In this document: positions 1 to 8,495 of the stretch, one piece after another
Position numbering within the stretch: position 1 is the first letter of the stretch
Layout of the letters: every line of letters starts with the position of its first letter
Assembly: GCF_000242255.2 (NCBI RefSeq)
Contig: NC_017033.1
Location: 2,925,110-2,989,109 of the forward strand
DNA: 64,000 bases
Reading direction: 5' to 3'
Origin: Frateuria aurantia DSM 6220
Lineage (GTDB): Bacteria > Pseudomonadota > Gammaproteobacteria > Xanthomonadales > Rhodanobacteraceae
Notes under the pieces: generated by a model
The model's input: only the letters and a program-made list of their open reading frames with translations
The model's database searches: none
Told to the model about the DNA's origin: nothing
Made by a program: the position numbers and the translations under genes

Positions 1-330
1 CGTCGGGATCATCCAGTGCACGAAGTAGCCCAGCCCGGCGACCGTGCCGAACACCAGACCCAACGCCAGAGTCAGGATCGGTGTCCGCAGCAGGAAGAAT
101 TCACGCTTGGGAATACGCCAGCCGTCAGCAAACAGCAACGGCGGAATAAACAGCAGGAAAAACACTTCATGGTCGAACCTGACATGCAGGCTGAGCGGCG
201 GCATGGCGAGCATCGCCCCGAGGGCGATCTGCACCAGCGGCAAGGGCAGCTTGACCGGCAGCAGTCGCAACACGACACCCGACAGCGCAACGACCAGAAG
301 GAGTGTCAGTGAGACGAGAACTATCTGCAT
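1..330 (-). CDS. Na+/H+ antiporter, CPA1 family (N-terminal part)
   Basis: This is the first 110 codons of a gene that runs off the left edge of the window. The translation is a string of hydrophobic segments: an N-terminal helix MQIVLVSLTLLLVVALSGVV, then short loops rich in Pro, and the stretch FDHEVFFLLFIPPLLFADGW. This FxxHExFxxxFIPPLLFxDGW pattern is characteristic of the NhaP/YjcE-type CPA1 cation/proton exchangers, which swap internal Na+ (or K+) for external H+ across the inner membrane. I chose the ATG at 330 because it opens directly into the first membrane segment. An in-frame ATG at 381 would add 17 basic residues but has no better ribosome binding site. Substrate and C-terminal domain cannot be judged from this fragment. 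Confidence 0.85.
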   Translation of the reverse strand, partial: MQIVLVSLTLLLVVALSGVVLRLLPVKLPLPLVQIALGAMLAMPPLSLHVRFDHEVFFLLFIPPLLFADGWRIPKREFFLLRTPILTLALGLVFGTVAGLGYFVHWMIPT

Positions 331-411
331 GCGGGCCTGCTGCCGAAAATATCTGCGAATGAACTTAACAAGCCGCTTCATCGCTGTCGAGAGGCGGCCG
401 GGAATCCCGAC

Positions 412-645
412 TCAACGAGTCAGTCGCCCCGGATCGGGACTGATCACCGAACCGGAGGCAGGATACCAGTCGGCGATCCGGCCCTTGCGCAAGGTGCTGG
501 CCGGGCCGCGCAGATCGACGGGGCCCGCGCTGGCCGACAGCGTGCGCGGACGTGGCAAGGTAGCCGGTCGCAGCGATGTCGCGCGACGCGCCGGCCGGAG
601 CCGGCGCCAGTCCAGCCAGGATGTCAAACGAAAGGAAAGCTTCAT
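412..645 (-). CDS. Small basic hypothetical protein (77 aa)
   Basis: An ORF starting MKLSFRLTSWLDWRRLRPAR, rich in Arg, Pro and Ser, with no family I recognise. The reason to list it is its start. A purine-rich AGGAGA sequence (minus strand, 652-657) lies six bases before the ATG, one of the best ribosome binding sites in the window. It sits 81 bp upstream of the antiporter gene on the same strand, so it could be a leader ORF or small partner of that gene. It has no clear membrane segment or signal peptide. The reading frame may still be chance in GC-rich DNA, because a longer overlapping frame also exists here. Confidence 0.35.
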   Translation of the reverse strand: MKLSFRLTSWLDWRRLRPARRATSLRPATLPRPRTLSASAGPVDLRGPASTLRKGRIADWYPASGSVISPDPGRLTR

Positions 646-918
646 GGCCTTTCTCCTGATGGTTTCGCCTCACGGCGACCACCCGAAGATCGGCGCAACC
701 GCTCAGCGGCGGTGCATCACCGATCGGCGGTCATCGCCGAAAGTCGTCTGATTGTGACGCGACGCTGCATTCCGAAGCGGGCGGAACACAGCGCTGCAAC
801 TGGGAACAACGTCCATAGGCCTTTTGGAAAGACTTGAGGGAAAGGTTCTGTCCGTACTGGCCGGCATCGGCCAAGTAACGGAAGCAGTTGAATATTCTTG
901 CGCGATCCCCCCTTGCCG
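646..918. other. Intergenic region, no confident gene
   Basis: This stretch between the small ORF and the end of cyoE holds no frame I can defend. A 63-codon minus-strand frame with a TTG start overlaps the cyoE stop codon, but it has no ribosome binding site, no recognisable motif, and codon use unlike its neighbours. A promoter for the downstream small ORF and antiporter is probably here, but I see no clear -35/-10 pair. Confidence 0.5.
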
Positions 919-1824
919 TCAAGTTGCATCCGGACGGAACAGCAGGGCCGCGTGACTGCCGGGCAAGGTCCAGTGATCGATCAGCAGGAAGGCGAACAAG
1001 GCCATCAGATAGATGATCGAATACTTGAACATCCGCATCGCGAACACTTCGTCCGGCGGATTGAGCAGGCGTACCGCGTAATACAGGAAGCCCAGCCCCA
1101 GAATCAACGCACCGGCGAAGTAGACCAGCCCGCTCATGCCGGTCAGCACCGGCAGCATGGTCACGAAGACCAGCAGCAAGGTATAGATCAGCACCAGCCA
1201 GCGGGTATAGGCCAGGCCATGCGTCACGGGCAGCATGGGAATCCCGGCACGGGCATAGTCGTCACGGCGATAGATGGCCAAGGCCCAGAAGTGCGGCGGC
1301 GTCCACACGAAGATGATCAGGCACAACTGCAGGGCGAACGGGTGCAGGCTGCCGGTCACCGCCGTCCAGCCCAGCACCGGCGGTGCGGCGCCGGCCAGGC
1401 CGCCGATCACGATGTTCTGCGGCGTGGCGCGCTTCAGATAGGCTGTATAGATCACGGCATAGCCGATCAGCGAGCACAGCGTCAACAAGGCGGTCAGCCG
1501 GTTGACCCACAGGCACAGCACCAGCATCGAGGCCAGCCCCAGAATCAGGGCGAAAATCCAGACCTGACGCGGCTGCAGCTGCCCGGTGGCCAGCGGACGA
1601 CGAGCCGTGCGCTGCATGATCCGGTCGATCCGCTGGTCGATCAGATGGTTGAACGCCGCCGCCGAGGCCGAGGCCAGCCAGATGCCGAGACTGCCGAAGA
1701 CCAGCGCCCGCAACGGCGGCAGACCGGGTACCGCCAGAAACATCCCGATCACGGCACAAAACACCAGCAAAGCGACGACTCGCGGCTTGGTCAGCTCCTT
1801 GTACTGGCGCCACTTGCCCATCAT
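919..1824 (-). CDS. cyoE: Protoheme IX farnesyltransferase (haem O synthase)
   Basis: A UbiA-family integral membrane prenyltransferase of 301 residues that attaches the farnesyl tail to haem B to make haem O, which CtaA then converts to haem A for the aa3 oxidase. The N-terminus [15 protein letters not shown] is the family signature. The first Asp-rich motif reads [20 protein letters not shown], and a second conserved segment [24 protein letters not shown] follows in the middle. About nine hydrophobic helices are visible. The start codon overlaps the ctaA stop, so the two are translationally coupled. The second ATG (1821) is an equally possible start. Last gene of the surf1-SCO-like-ctaA-cyoE unit. 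Also called ctaB in oxidase clusters. Confidence 0.96.
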   Translation of the reverse strand: MMGKWRQYKELTKPRVVALLVFCAVIGMFLAVPGLPPLRALVFGSLGIWLASASAAAFNHLIDQRIDRIMQRTARRPLATGQLQPRQVWIFALILGLASMLVLCLWVNRLTALLTLCSLIGYAVIYTAYLKRATPQNIVIGGLAGAAPPVLGWTAVTGSLHPFALQLCLIIFVWTPPHFWALAIYRRDDYARAGIPMLPVTHGLAYTRWLVLIYTLLLVFVTMLPVLTGMSGLVYFAGALILGLGFLYYAVRLLNPPDEVFAMRMFKYSIIYLMALFAFLLIDHWTLPGSHAALLFRPDAT

Positions 1825-2990
1825 GGCTGCACCAGGGCGTGACCGTCACGGGCCCAGTTCAGCGGACGCTGCAAGGCGGCCAGTGTGGCGATGAGACTGA
1901 ACAGCAGCAAGGCCGCGCCGCCATTGTGGGCGGTCGCCACCGGCAGGGGCAGACCGAAATGGACATTGCTGACACCCAGCGCGACCTGCAGCAGCAGAAT
2001 CAGCGCGACGGCTACCGCGTGGCGACGCAGACCGCGCCGGGCCAGCCGATGCGACAGCCAGCCCAGATAGCAGAACACCACCAGCGCCCCGATCCGGTGC
2101 ACGATCTGGATCGCGCTGCGGGCGGCCATGTCCAGCACCCCTCCCTCGTAATTCACGCCGATGCCGCGAGACAAGGTAAAGCCCGCACCGAAATCGGTCG
2201 GCGGCGCCCATTGCCCCAGGCAGGTCGGGAAATCGGTACCGCAGGCCAGCGCGGCGTAATTGGACGACGTCCATCCGCCAAGCGCGATCTGCAAGGCCAC
2301 CAGCACGATGCCAACAGCGACCCAGTGCCGCTGGGCCTGCAGTTCGACCGAGCGCTGCCCACCCACGCCGGCCATCCGCAAGGCCACATAGGCAAGCAAG
2401 GCGAAGGTGGTGATCCCGCCCAGCAAGTGCCCCATCACCACTACCGGGCGCAGCAGCAAGGTCACCGTCCACATCCCCAGCATGGCCTGGAAGATCACCA
2501 CCCCCAGCACCACGATGGCCAGTCGCTGTGCCGCAGCGGCCGGCAGGCTCAGCCCTGCCAGCAGCGGCAGACCGATGGCCCCTACCGACAACAAGGCCGA
2601 TGGCTCGAAACGCCCGTGCATATAGCAGCTGACGCCGCCCACCGCGAGGATCGCCGCCAGCATCACTGCCCAACGCCGCCAGCGACTGGCCCAGCCGGCG
2701 ATCAGGGCGATCGCCAGCACCATCACGCCCAGGCTGCCGGCCAGAAAACGATGTACCTGCTCGCGCCAGGCCTTGCCCGATTCATAGGGCCGATCAGGAA
2801 ACTGTGCGTCGGCGCGGGCAATCTCGTGGGCGTGCCCCGGCCAGGTGACCTGGCCGTAACACGTCGGCCAGTCCGGGCAGGACAGCCCGGCATTGGACAG
2901 TCGCACGAATGCGCCGAACATCACCACCCCGAAGGCGAACAACGCGGCCAGAATGGCCAGAGTGGCGAGTATTTTCTGCCTGCGAGACAT
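1821..2990 (-). CDS. ctaA: Haem A synthase (COX15/CtaA family)
   Basis: A 389-residue multi-spanning membrane protein that oxidises the methyl group of haem O to a formyl group, giving haem A for cytochrome aa3. The N-terminal segment [23 protein letters not shown] is the conserved first helix and loop of the COX15 group. The internally repeated counterpart [23 protein letters not shown]-type segment appears halfway, with conserved His residues in helices ending ...[11 protein letters not shown] and ...[10 protein letters not shown] that would ligate haem. The start codon overlaps the stop of the upstream SCO-like gene and its stop overlaps cyoE, an unbroken coupled operon. This is the longer, eight-helix form usual in proteobacteria. 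Confidence 0.96.
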   Translation of the reverse strand: MSRRQKILATLAILAALFAFGVVMFGAFVRLSNAGLSCPDWPTCYGQVTWPGHAHEIARADAQFPDRPYESGKAWREQVHRFLAGSLGVMVLAIALIAGWASRWRRWAVMLAAILAVGGVSCYMHGRFEPSALLSVGAIGLPLLAGLSLPAAAAQRLAIVVLGVVIFQAMLGMWTVTLLLRPVVVMGHLLGGITTFALLAYVALRMAGVGGQRSVELQAQRHWVAVGIVLVALQIALGGWTSSNYAALACGTDFPTCLGQWAPPTDFGAGFTLSRGIGVNYEGGVLDMAARSAIQIVHRIGALVVFCYLGWLSHRLARRGLRRHAVAVALILLLQVALGVSNVHFGLPLPVATAHNGGAALLLFSLIATLAALQRPLNWARDGHALVQP

Positions 2991-3559
2991 CAGTGGATCA
3001 CCTTCTGCAAATCAATACGCAAGCCGGTCGGGTCGAAGCCGGCCGGATACCAGGCCAGGGCCGTGCCATTGGATTCGACCAGCACCGCACTGACCGTGTC
3101 AGCCCCGGCCGGCCGGAAGCTGTCCAGCCCCGTGCCCTGCACCTGCCCCAGTTGCCAATAATTGCGAATACCGTCGTGATCCGCATCCACCGGCGGGATG
3201 CCGACATACAGCAGCCGCAGCCGTCCCACGTTCCGGTTCAGGGTGACCTTGGCGGCCGCCATCTTGGTCAGCTCCTGCAGGCAACGGGCCGCGCAGCCCG
3301 GGCCGGCCAGCGCCACCAGGGTCATCTTCGGTTCCGCGGCATCGCGCCAAGGATACTGGCTGCCATCCTCCAGTCGCACCTGCACGCCCTCCGTCACGAA
3401 ATTGCGTTGCGGCGCAATCGGCTTGCCGTGACCGTTGGTACCCGGCCTGTAACCGATGTAATTGAAAAAAGCCGCCGCGATGATCGGCGCCAGGAAAATG
3501 AAAAAGATCAGCAGCATCTTGAGCCGGCTGGCACGCTGCGAGGAAGTCGATAAGGTCAT
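2990..3559 (-). CDS. SCO-like / thioredoxin-fold cytochrome oxidase assembly protein
   Basis: A 189-residue protein with one N-terminal membrane anchor (about residues 14-38, LKMLLIFFIFLAPIIAAAFF) and a periplasmic domain. At about residue 95 it carries PGCAARCLQE, a CxxxC pair in the position where SCO copper chaperones bind copper, so a role in delivering copper or redox control during oxidase assembly is a reasonable inference. The usual SCO motif continues with Pro after the second Cys, which is absent here. In Pseudomonas a similar uncharacterised gene lies between surf1 and ctaA, matching this order. I chose the ATG overlapping the SURF1 stop (ATGA). A GTG/ATG further upstream would run deep inside surf1. 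Confidence 0.75.
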   Translation of the reverse strand: MTLSTSSQRASRLKMLLIFFIFLAPIIAAAFFNYIGYRPGTNGHGKPIAPQRNFVTEGVQVRLEDGSQYPWRDAAEPKMTLVALAGPGCAARCLQELTKMAAAKVTLNRNVGRLRLLYVGIPPVDADHDGIRNYWQLGQVQGTGLDSFRPAGADTVSAVLVESNGTALAWYPAGFDPTGLRIDLQKVIH

Positions 3560-4296
3560 GGCTGTGAAACATCCCTGGAACGTGGTTTCCGGTGTCGCAA
3601 GACAAAGATCACCAAAGCCGCCACGGCAAAGGTGAACCATTGAAAGGCATAAGCGCGATGTCTGGCCGGAGGCATGCTACCGACATCCAGCACATGCTGC
3701 CGCTGATAGATCGAGCCGCGGTCCGCATCCAGCGCCAGCACCCGGGGATAGACGGACGTCCCCAGATCTGCCGCCAGCTGCGGCAGGTCCAGATAGACCG
3801 TGGTCTTCGGCCAGCGGGTCTGCCGCCGCAAGGCATTGCCGCCCATCCGGTAGCCCACCCCGGGGGGCGGGACATACAGGCCATGCAGCTGCACCGGCCC
3901 GCGCTCCAGTGCCGGCAGCTGGGGCGGCTGGTCACTGCCGTTGCCGGGCAGGAAGCCCTGGTCGACCAGCAGCAATGCATCATCGCCATCGCGGCGCAAC
4001 GGCACATAGACCTCCACCCCGCCGCGAGCATCATGCCTGGGGTTGTCCAGCAGATAGATCCGGTCGGCAAGATAGCGGCCGCGGACTTCATAACGGGGAA
4101 AAGCCGCGGCCGGCCGCCGTGCAGCCGCAGCGGCAAAAGGCTGGACGGGTGCCTGCGCGGCCTGCGCATAGCGATCCAGCAGCTGCTGCTTTTCATCGGC
4201 ACGGTGCAGCTGCCAGCAGCCCAGACGTACAAACAGAAGCATGCCGGCCGCGGTCAGCAGCAGCGCGAACCAGGATGGACGGCGCCATGTTTTCAT
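3556..4296 (-). CDS. SURF1 family cytochrome oxidase assembly protein
   Basis: A 246-residue protein with an N-terminal membrane helix, a long periplasmic domain and a C-terminal helix (FAVAALVIFVL), the standard SURF1 architecture. The family hallmark is near the N-terminus: FVRLGCWQLHRADEKQQLLD. The segment ending RHRAYAFQWFTFAV near the C-terminus matches the conserved YAxQWFxxA motif. SURF1 helps insert haem A into subunit I of the aa3 oxidase. It heads the surf1-SCO-like-ctaA-cyoE unit and is divergent from the DUF2909 gene, with only 50 bp between the starts, so a promoter must lie in that gap. Confidence 0.95.
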   Translation of the reverse strand: MKTWRRPSWFALLLTAAGMLLFVRLGCWQLHRADEKQQLLDRYAQAAQAPVQPFAAAAARRPAAAFPRYEVRGRYLADRIYLLDNPRHDARGGVEVYVPLRRDGDDALLLVDQGFLPGNGSDQPPQLPALERGPVQLHGLYVPPPGVGYRMGGNALRRQTRWPKTTVYLDLPQLAADLGTSVYPRVLALDADRGSIYQRQHVLDVGSMPPARHRAYAFQWFTFAVAALVIFVLRHRKPRSRDVSQP

Positions 4297-4346
4297 CGAG
4301 TGAGTCCTGTCGTGGACGCTATACTGCGGAAGCTGACTGAACTCGG

Positions 4347-4577
4347 ATGGATCACGTGGAAATCATCTATAAGATCGTGCTGGCCATACTGTTGCTGATC
4401 ATCATCTTCAGCCTCGGTCAGGCCCTTTATTTCATGATGACGGACAAGGGCAAAGGGCACCGCACGGTATGGGCCCTGACCCGTCGCATATCGCTGTCGC
4501 TGCTGGTGATCGTCATGATCGCGATCGGTTTCTACATGGGCTGGCTGCATCCGCACGGCATCGACCCCGCCATGTAG
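4347..4577 (+). CDS. DUF2909 twin-transmembrane protein
   Basis: A 76-residue protein with two membrane helices (about residues 8-31 and 48-66) joined by a short charged loop reading MTDKGKGHRTVWALTRRISL. Both the length and the DKGKGxRTV loop fit the DUF2909 family, found in oxidase loci of gammaproteobacteria between coxC and surf1. It is inverted relative to both neighbours: divergent from surf1, convergent with coxC. Its function is unknown, and its constant position suggests a part in oxidase assembly or stability. The ATG is the first possible start after the divergent gap. Confidence 0.9.
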   Translation: MDHVEIIYKIVLAILLLIIIFSLGQALYFMMTDKGKGHRTVWALTRRISLSLLVIVMIAIGFYMGWLHPHGIDPAM

Positions 4578-4613
4578 ACCTGATCCAGGGGATGGCTTTC
4601 GCCCTCCCGTGAC

Positions 4614-4647
4614 GCGCGAAAGCCTGCCACCCGGCAGGCCTTCGCGC
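4614..4647. terminator. Bidirectional terminator between DUF2909 gene and coxC
   Basis: A hairpin with a long stem: GCGCGAA and GCCTGCC on the left arm pair with GGCAGGC and TTCGCGC on the right, around an ACCC loop with one unpaired base on each side. It sits between two convergent genes, 37 bp after the DUF2909 stop and 20 bp after the coxC stop, so it can end transcription from both sides. There is no strong T-run on either strand. Confidence 0.7.
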
Positions 4648-4666
4648 CAGCGGTACGGACGCTCGA

Positions 4667-5560
4667 TCAGAAGACGTAGACGAAGACGAACAGTCCCAGC
4701 CAGACCACATCGACGAAATGCCAATACCAGGCCACGGCTTCAAAGCCGAAATGATGGTCCTTGGTGAAGTGGCCCTTGAAGCAACGGACCCAGATCACCG
4801 CCAGCATGATCGTGCCCAGCGTCACATGCAGGCCGTGGAAACCGGTCAGCATGAAGAAGGTCGCGCCATAGGCGCCCGAGTGCATGGTCAGATTGAAGTG
4901 GGTGTAGGCCTCGATGTACTCATGGGCCTGCATCGCCAGAAAGACCACGCCGAACATCACCGTCAGCGCCTGGAAGATCAGCAGGGTCGAGCGATGACCC
5001 GCCTTCAAGGCATGATGGGCGATCGTGATCGTGACGCCCGAACTCAGCAGCAGCAAGGTATTGATCAGCGGGATCTGCCATGGCGACATGGTGCCGAACA
5101 TGCCGCCGACATGGGCAGGGCCGTTGCCGCCCTCGGCGCCCCAACCGGCCGTATAGTGGTCCCAGAGGAAGGCATGGGTGAATACCCCGCCGGCGCCATG
5201 ACCGCCCAGCCACGGCACAGACAGCATGCGGACATAGAACAGGGCGCCGAAGAAGGCGCAGAAGAACATCACTTCGGAGAAAATGAACCACATCATCCCC
5301 ATCCGGAATGAGCGGTCCACCTGCGGATTGTATTCGCCGGCCAGCGATTCATGGATGACGGCACCGAACCAGCCGAAGAACATCGCGACGATGGTCATCA
5401 GGCCGAGGATGAAAAAGCCCCGGCCCATGCCGCCCTGACCGGGCTCGGCGACCATCCAGTGGGCGGCACCGAAGACGGTGAGAAACAAGGCCACCATGGC
5501 CACGATCGGCCATTCGGTGCGCTTGGAAGGGATGAAATAGATGTCTTGCGACTGACTCAT
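4667..5560 (-). CDS. coxC: Cytochrome c oxidase subunit III
   Basis: A 297-residue, seven-helix subunit of the aa3 oxidase. Recognisable landmarks are RSFRMGMMWFIFSEVMFFCAFF in the middle, PLINTLLLLSSGVTITIAHHAL after it, and a C-terminal half with GFHGLHVTLGTIML and EAVAWYWHFVDVVWLGLFVFV, all standard subunit III motifs. Subunit III has no redox centre; it stabilises subunit I and the proton uptake path. I start at the ATG at 5560; the GTG just before it is the alternative. About 100 bp separates it from the 57-residue peptide gene, a gap that in related loci often holds cox11, which is missing here. Confidence 0.97.
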   Translation of the reverse strand: MSQSQDIYFIPSKRTEWPIVAMVALFLTVFGAAHWMVAEPGQGGMGRGFFILGLMTIVAMFFGWFGAVIHESLAGEYNPQVDRSFRMGMMWFIFSEVMFFCAFFGALFYVRMLSVPWLGGHGAGGVFTHAFLWDHYTAGWGAEGGNGPAHVGGMFGTMSPWQIPLINTLLLLSSGVTITIAHHALKAGHRSTLLIFQALTVMFGVVFLAMQAHEYIEAYTHFNLTMHSGAYGATFFMLTGFHGLHVTLGTIMLAVIWVRCFKGHFTKDHHFGFEAVAWYWHFVDVVWLGLFVFVYVF

Positions 5561-5663
5561 CACACGGATTCCATGGATATCGTAAGTAAACGCTGGTTGC
5601 CCGCCCCGGCCTGCGCCTCGAAGGGTCGGTGACAGCCACCCGGTACCTGGCCGGCCCGACTCT

Positions 5664-5837
5664 TCACGAGTAGAACCAGCCCTGGAAAATCGATCCCAGA
5701 TAGATCACCAGCACGACAGCCCCCACCACCCAGGCGGTCCTGCGCGCGCGGCGTTGCCGCGCGGCAAGGGCTTCGGGACTCATCACCTCAGCCATGAGCT
5801 GCTGCACTCCGGAGCCGGGTCGGGGAGAAGCTGACAT
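5664..5837 (-). CDS. Small single-helix membrane protein in the oxidase operon (57 aa)
   Basis: A short ORF between coxA and coxC. It has a hydrophilic N-terminus, an Arg-rich stretch (LAARQRRARRT), then one hydrophobic helix WVVGAVVLVIYLGSIFQGWF and stop. The ATG at 5837 lies 8 bp after the coxA stop and six bases after a GAGG, so translation probably follows coxA directly. An inner ATG at 5795 would give 43 residues. Small one-helix proteins at this place, between subunit I and cox11 or subunit III genes, are known in many proteobacterial oxidase operons as small assembly proteins. Assigning that role here rests on position and shape only. Confidence 0.7.
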   Translation of the reverse strand: MSASPRPGSGVQQLMAEVMSPEALAARQRRARRTAWVVGAVVLVIYLGSIFQGWFYS

Positions 5838-5845
5838 GCATGGCC

Positions 5846-7465
5846 TCAGTGATGTCCCGAAGTGCCATGCGACAGGTCATTGTCATCGATCACCGGCGGC
5901 ACCGTGAAGGAATGGAACGGGGGCGGCGAGGACAGCGTCCACTCCAGGCCCTTGGCGCCTTCCCATACCCGCGAGGTCGCCGGCTTCTTGGAGAAGTACA
6001 CGCAATGGATGATCACGCCCAGGAAGATCAGCTGGGCCGGGCCGAAGACAAAGGCACCGATCGAGCTGATTTCATTGAAGCTGGCAAAAGCCACGTTGTA
6101 ATCCGGAATACGGCGCGGCATGCCGGCCAGACCCAGGAAGTGCTGGGGGAAGAACAGCACGTTGACCGACACCACGCTGATCCAGAAATGGACCTTGGCC
6201 CAGAACTGGCTGTACATATGGCCGGTCCACTTCGGCAGCCAGAAATAGACGCCGGTGATGATGGCGAAGATCGCGCCGCAGACCAGCACATAGTGGAAAT
6301 GGGCGACCACGAAATAGGAATCCTGATACTGGAAGTCGGCCGGAGCCAGGGCCAGCATCAGACCGGAGAAGCCGCCGATGGTGAACAGGATCACGAAGGA
6401 GATCGCCCACAGCATCGGGGCTTCGAAGGTCATCGACCCGCCCCACATGGTGCTGACCCAGTTGAACACCTTCACGCCGGTCGGCACCGCGATCAGCATG
6501 GTGGCATACATGAAGAACAGCTCGCCGCCCAGCGGCATGCCGACGGTGAACATGTGGTGGGCCCACACGATAAACGACAGCAGGGCAATCGCCGAGGTAG
6601 CGTAGACCATCGCGCGGTAGCCGAAGATAGGCTTGCGGGCAAAGGTCGGGATGACTTCCGAAATGATCCCGAAGGCCGGCAGGATCATGATGTAGACCTC
6701 GGGGTGACCGAAGAACCAGAAGATGTGCTGGTACAGGACCGGATCACCGCCGCCGGCGGCATTGAAGAAATTGGTACCGAAATATTTGTCGGTCAGCAGC
6801 ATCGTCACCGCGCCGGCCAGTACCGGCATCACCGCGATCAGCAGAAAGGCGGTGATCAGCCAGGTCCAGACGAAGATCGGCATCTTCATCAGGTCCATGC
6901 CGGGAGCGCGCATATTCAGAATGGTGGCGATGATGTTGATCGCGCCCATGATCGAGCTGATGCCGGCCAGATGGACGGCGAACACCGCGAAAGCCAGCTG
7001 GCCGCCCTGCAAGGACAGCGGCGCATACAGAGTCCAGCCGCCGGCCGGGCCGCCGGTGGGCATGAACAGCGTCATCAGCAACATGGTGAAGGCCGCCGGC
7101 AGCAACCAGAACGACAGGTTGTTCATGCGCGGCAGGGCCATGTCCGGGGCGCCGATCATCATCGGCACCATCCAGTTGGCCAGGCCGACGAAGGCCGGCA
7201 TGATCGCACCGAAGATCATGGTCAGCGCGTGCAGGGTCGTCATTTCATTGAAGAACTGCGGCTGCACCAGCTGCAGACCGGGCTTGAACAGCTCGGCACG
7301 GATCACTTCGGCGAACAGGCCGCCGACGAAAAACATGATCAGGGCGAACACCAGGTACAGGGTACCGATGTCCTTGTGGTTGGTGGAAAAGAACCACCGG
7401 TGGAAGAACCCGTGCGGCGCGCCATGATGCCCGTCGTCGTGGTGGAGAGTCTCTGCGTGGGCCAT
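5846..7465 (-). CDS. coxA: Cytochrome c oxidase subunit I (aa3 type)
   Basis: The 539-residue catalytic subunit of the haem-copper oxidase, with 12 membrane helices. All key ligands are visible: His in TTLHALTMIFG (about residue 79) and in HFHYVLV (about 389) for the haems, the GHPEVY motif (about 252-257) with the cross-linked His-Tyr pair, and the CuB pair AHHMFTVG (about 303). The N-terminus FFSTNHKDIGTLYLVF is the usual opening. It reduces O2 to water and pumps protons in the inner membrane. Start ATG chosen by the family's hydrophilic N-terminus (MAHAETLHHDD). It is 88 bp downstream of coxB and followed immediately by the 57-residue peptide. Confidence 0.99.
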   Translation of the reverse strand: MAHAETLHHDDGHHGAPHGFFHRWFFSTNHKDIGTLYLVFALIMFFVGGLFAEVIRAELFKPGLQLVQPQFFNEMTTLHALTMIFGAIMPAFVGLANWMVPMMIGAPDMALPRMNNLSFWLLPAAFTMLLMTLFMPTGGPAGGWTLYAPLSLQGGQLAFAVFAVHLAGISSIMGAINIIATILNMRAPGMDLMKMPIFVWTWLITAFLLIAVMPVLAGAVTMLLTDKYFGTNFFNAAGGGDPVLYQHIFWFFGHPEVYIMILPAFGIISEVIPTFARKPIFGYRAMVYATSAIALLSFIVWAHHMFTVGMPLGGELFFMYATMLIAVPTGVKVFNWVSTMWGGSMTFEAPMLWAISFVILFTIGGFSGLMLALAPADFQYQDSYFVVAHFHYVLVCGAIFAIITGVYFWLPKWTGHMYSQFWAKVHFWISVVSVNVLFFPQHFLGLAGMPRRIPDYNVAFASFNEISSIGAFVFGPAQLIFLGVIIHCVYFSKKPATSRVWEGAKGLEWTLSSPPPFHSFTVPPVIDDNDLSHGTSGHH

Positions 7466-7553
7466 GGCCGTGCACCTCTGCTCAAAAAGAAAGCGGCTGA
7501 AGCTGGAAAAGCTGGAAACGGATATCTGGAGCCTTGCGGACCAAGCCTGAGGC

Positions 7554-8474
7554 TCAGCCCGGATTGGCCTGCGCCGTCATGGAAGTCACCTGGGCGGTCT
7601 GCGGCGCCGGCTGGTAAGGCAGCTGGCGCTGGCTGGACAGCCATTTCTCGAATTCCTCGCGGGACACCGCCTTGACCACGATCGGCATGAAGCCATGATC
7701 CTGACCGCACAGCTCGGCGCACTGGCCGCGATAGGTGCCCGGCACCTTGATGGTCGCCCAGGCCGCATTCGCGATGCCGGGGATGGCGTCGACCTTCCAG
7801 CCCAGATCCGGCACCCACCAGGAGTGGATCACGTCACCGGCCGTGATCACGAAACGGATCTTGGTATTGACCGGCACCACCAGCGGGTGATCGACGTTCA
7901 ACAGATAAGTGTTTTCACCGTTTTCCTGCACGGCCTTGGGATCCAGGCCCGAATGCAGCTGGCGGGTGAAGTCACTCAAGTGGTCGAGCTTGGACATGAA
8001 GCCCACGTCCTTGATCGGCTGGCCCTGATAATCGACATAGTCGTAGCGCCACAGCCATTGATAGCCGGTGACCTTGACCGTCAGTTCGGAATGCGAGGTG
8101 TCAGCGAAGCTGACCAGACCACCGGTGGCCAGATAGCCCAGCACCGCCAGAATGATGAAGGGAATCGTGGTCCAGACCAGTTCCAGCTTGGTGTTGTGGA
8201 CCCATTTCTCGGCGACCGCCCCCCGCGACTTGCGGAAGCGGAATATCGCGATGCCCATGGCGCCGAACACCAGAATGCCGATCACCGAGCAGATGCCCAG
8301 CGTGACATTGTTGAGGAAATAGGGTTCGGGCGACCACTCTGTCACGCCTCGCGGCATATTGAGCTGCCAGTCATGCGGATTGGCCATGGCCACGCCGCCG
8401 AACAGTCCACCTGCGATCACACCAAGCCGGACCGCGTACTTGATACCACCACGCACCATGCCGCCAGAGATCAT
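7554..8474 (-). CDS. coxB: Cytochrome c oxidase subunit II with CuA site
   Basis: A 306-residue subunit with a cleavable signal sequence (about residues 10-30, ending GGVAMAN), two membrane helices (about 50-75 and 95-120) and a periplasmic cupredoxin domain. The CuA ligands are in RGQCAELCGQDHGFMPI (about residue 250), and the earlier ligand His is in DVIHSWWVPDLG. The aromatic run GYQWLWRYDY, which takes electrons from cytochrome c, is present. There is no C-terminal haem c domain. I chose the ATG at 8474, which has AAGGTG seven bases upstream; a GTG at 8483 would add three residues. It begins 22 bp after the DUF2244 gene, so the two are co-transcribed. Confidence 0.98.
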   Translation of the reverse strand: MISGGMVRGGIKYAVRLGVIAGGLFGGVAMANPHDWQLNMPRGVTEWSPEPYFLNNVTLGICSVIGILVFGAMGIAIFRFRKSRGAVAEKWVHNTKLELVWTTIPFIILAVLGYLATGGLVSFADTSHSELTVKVTGYQWLWRYDYVDYQGQPIKDVGFMSKLDHLSDFTRQLHSGLDPKAVQENGENTYLLNVDHPLVVPVNTKIRFVITAGDVIHSWWVPDLGWKVDAIPGIANAAWATIKVPGTYRGQCAELCGQDHGFMPIVVKAVSREEFEKWLSSQRQLPYQPAPQTAQVTSMTAQANPG

Positions 8475-8495
8475 GTCTTGCACCTTGTAATGAAC

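Noticed and set aside
731-922. 63-codon frame downstream of cyoE with a TTG start
   Set aside because: No ribosome binding site, no motif, and codon use unlike neighbouring genes.
5840-7675. A 611-codon open frame antisense to coxA
   Set aside because: The opposite strand encodes subunit I with all ligands; the antisense product is His/Asp/Arg-rich low-complexity text.
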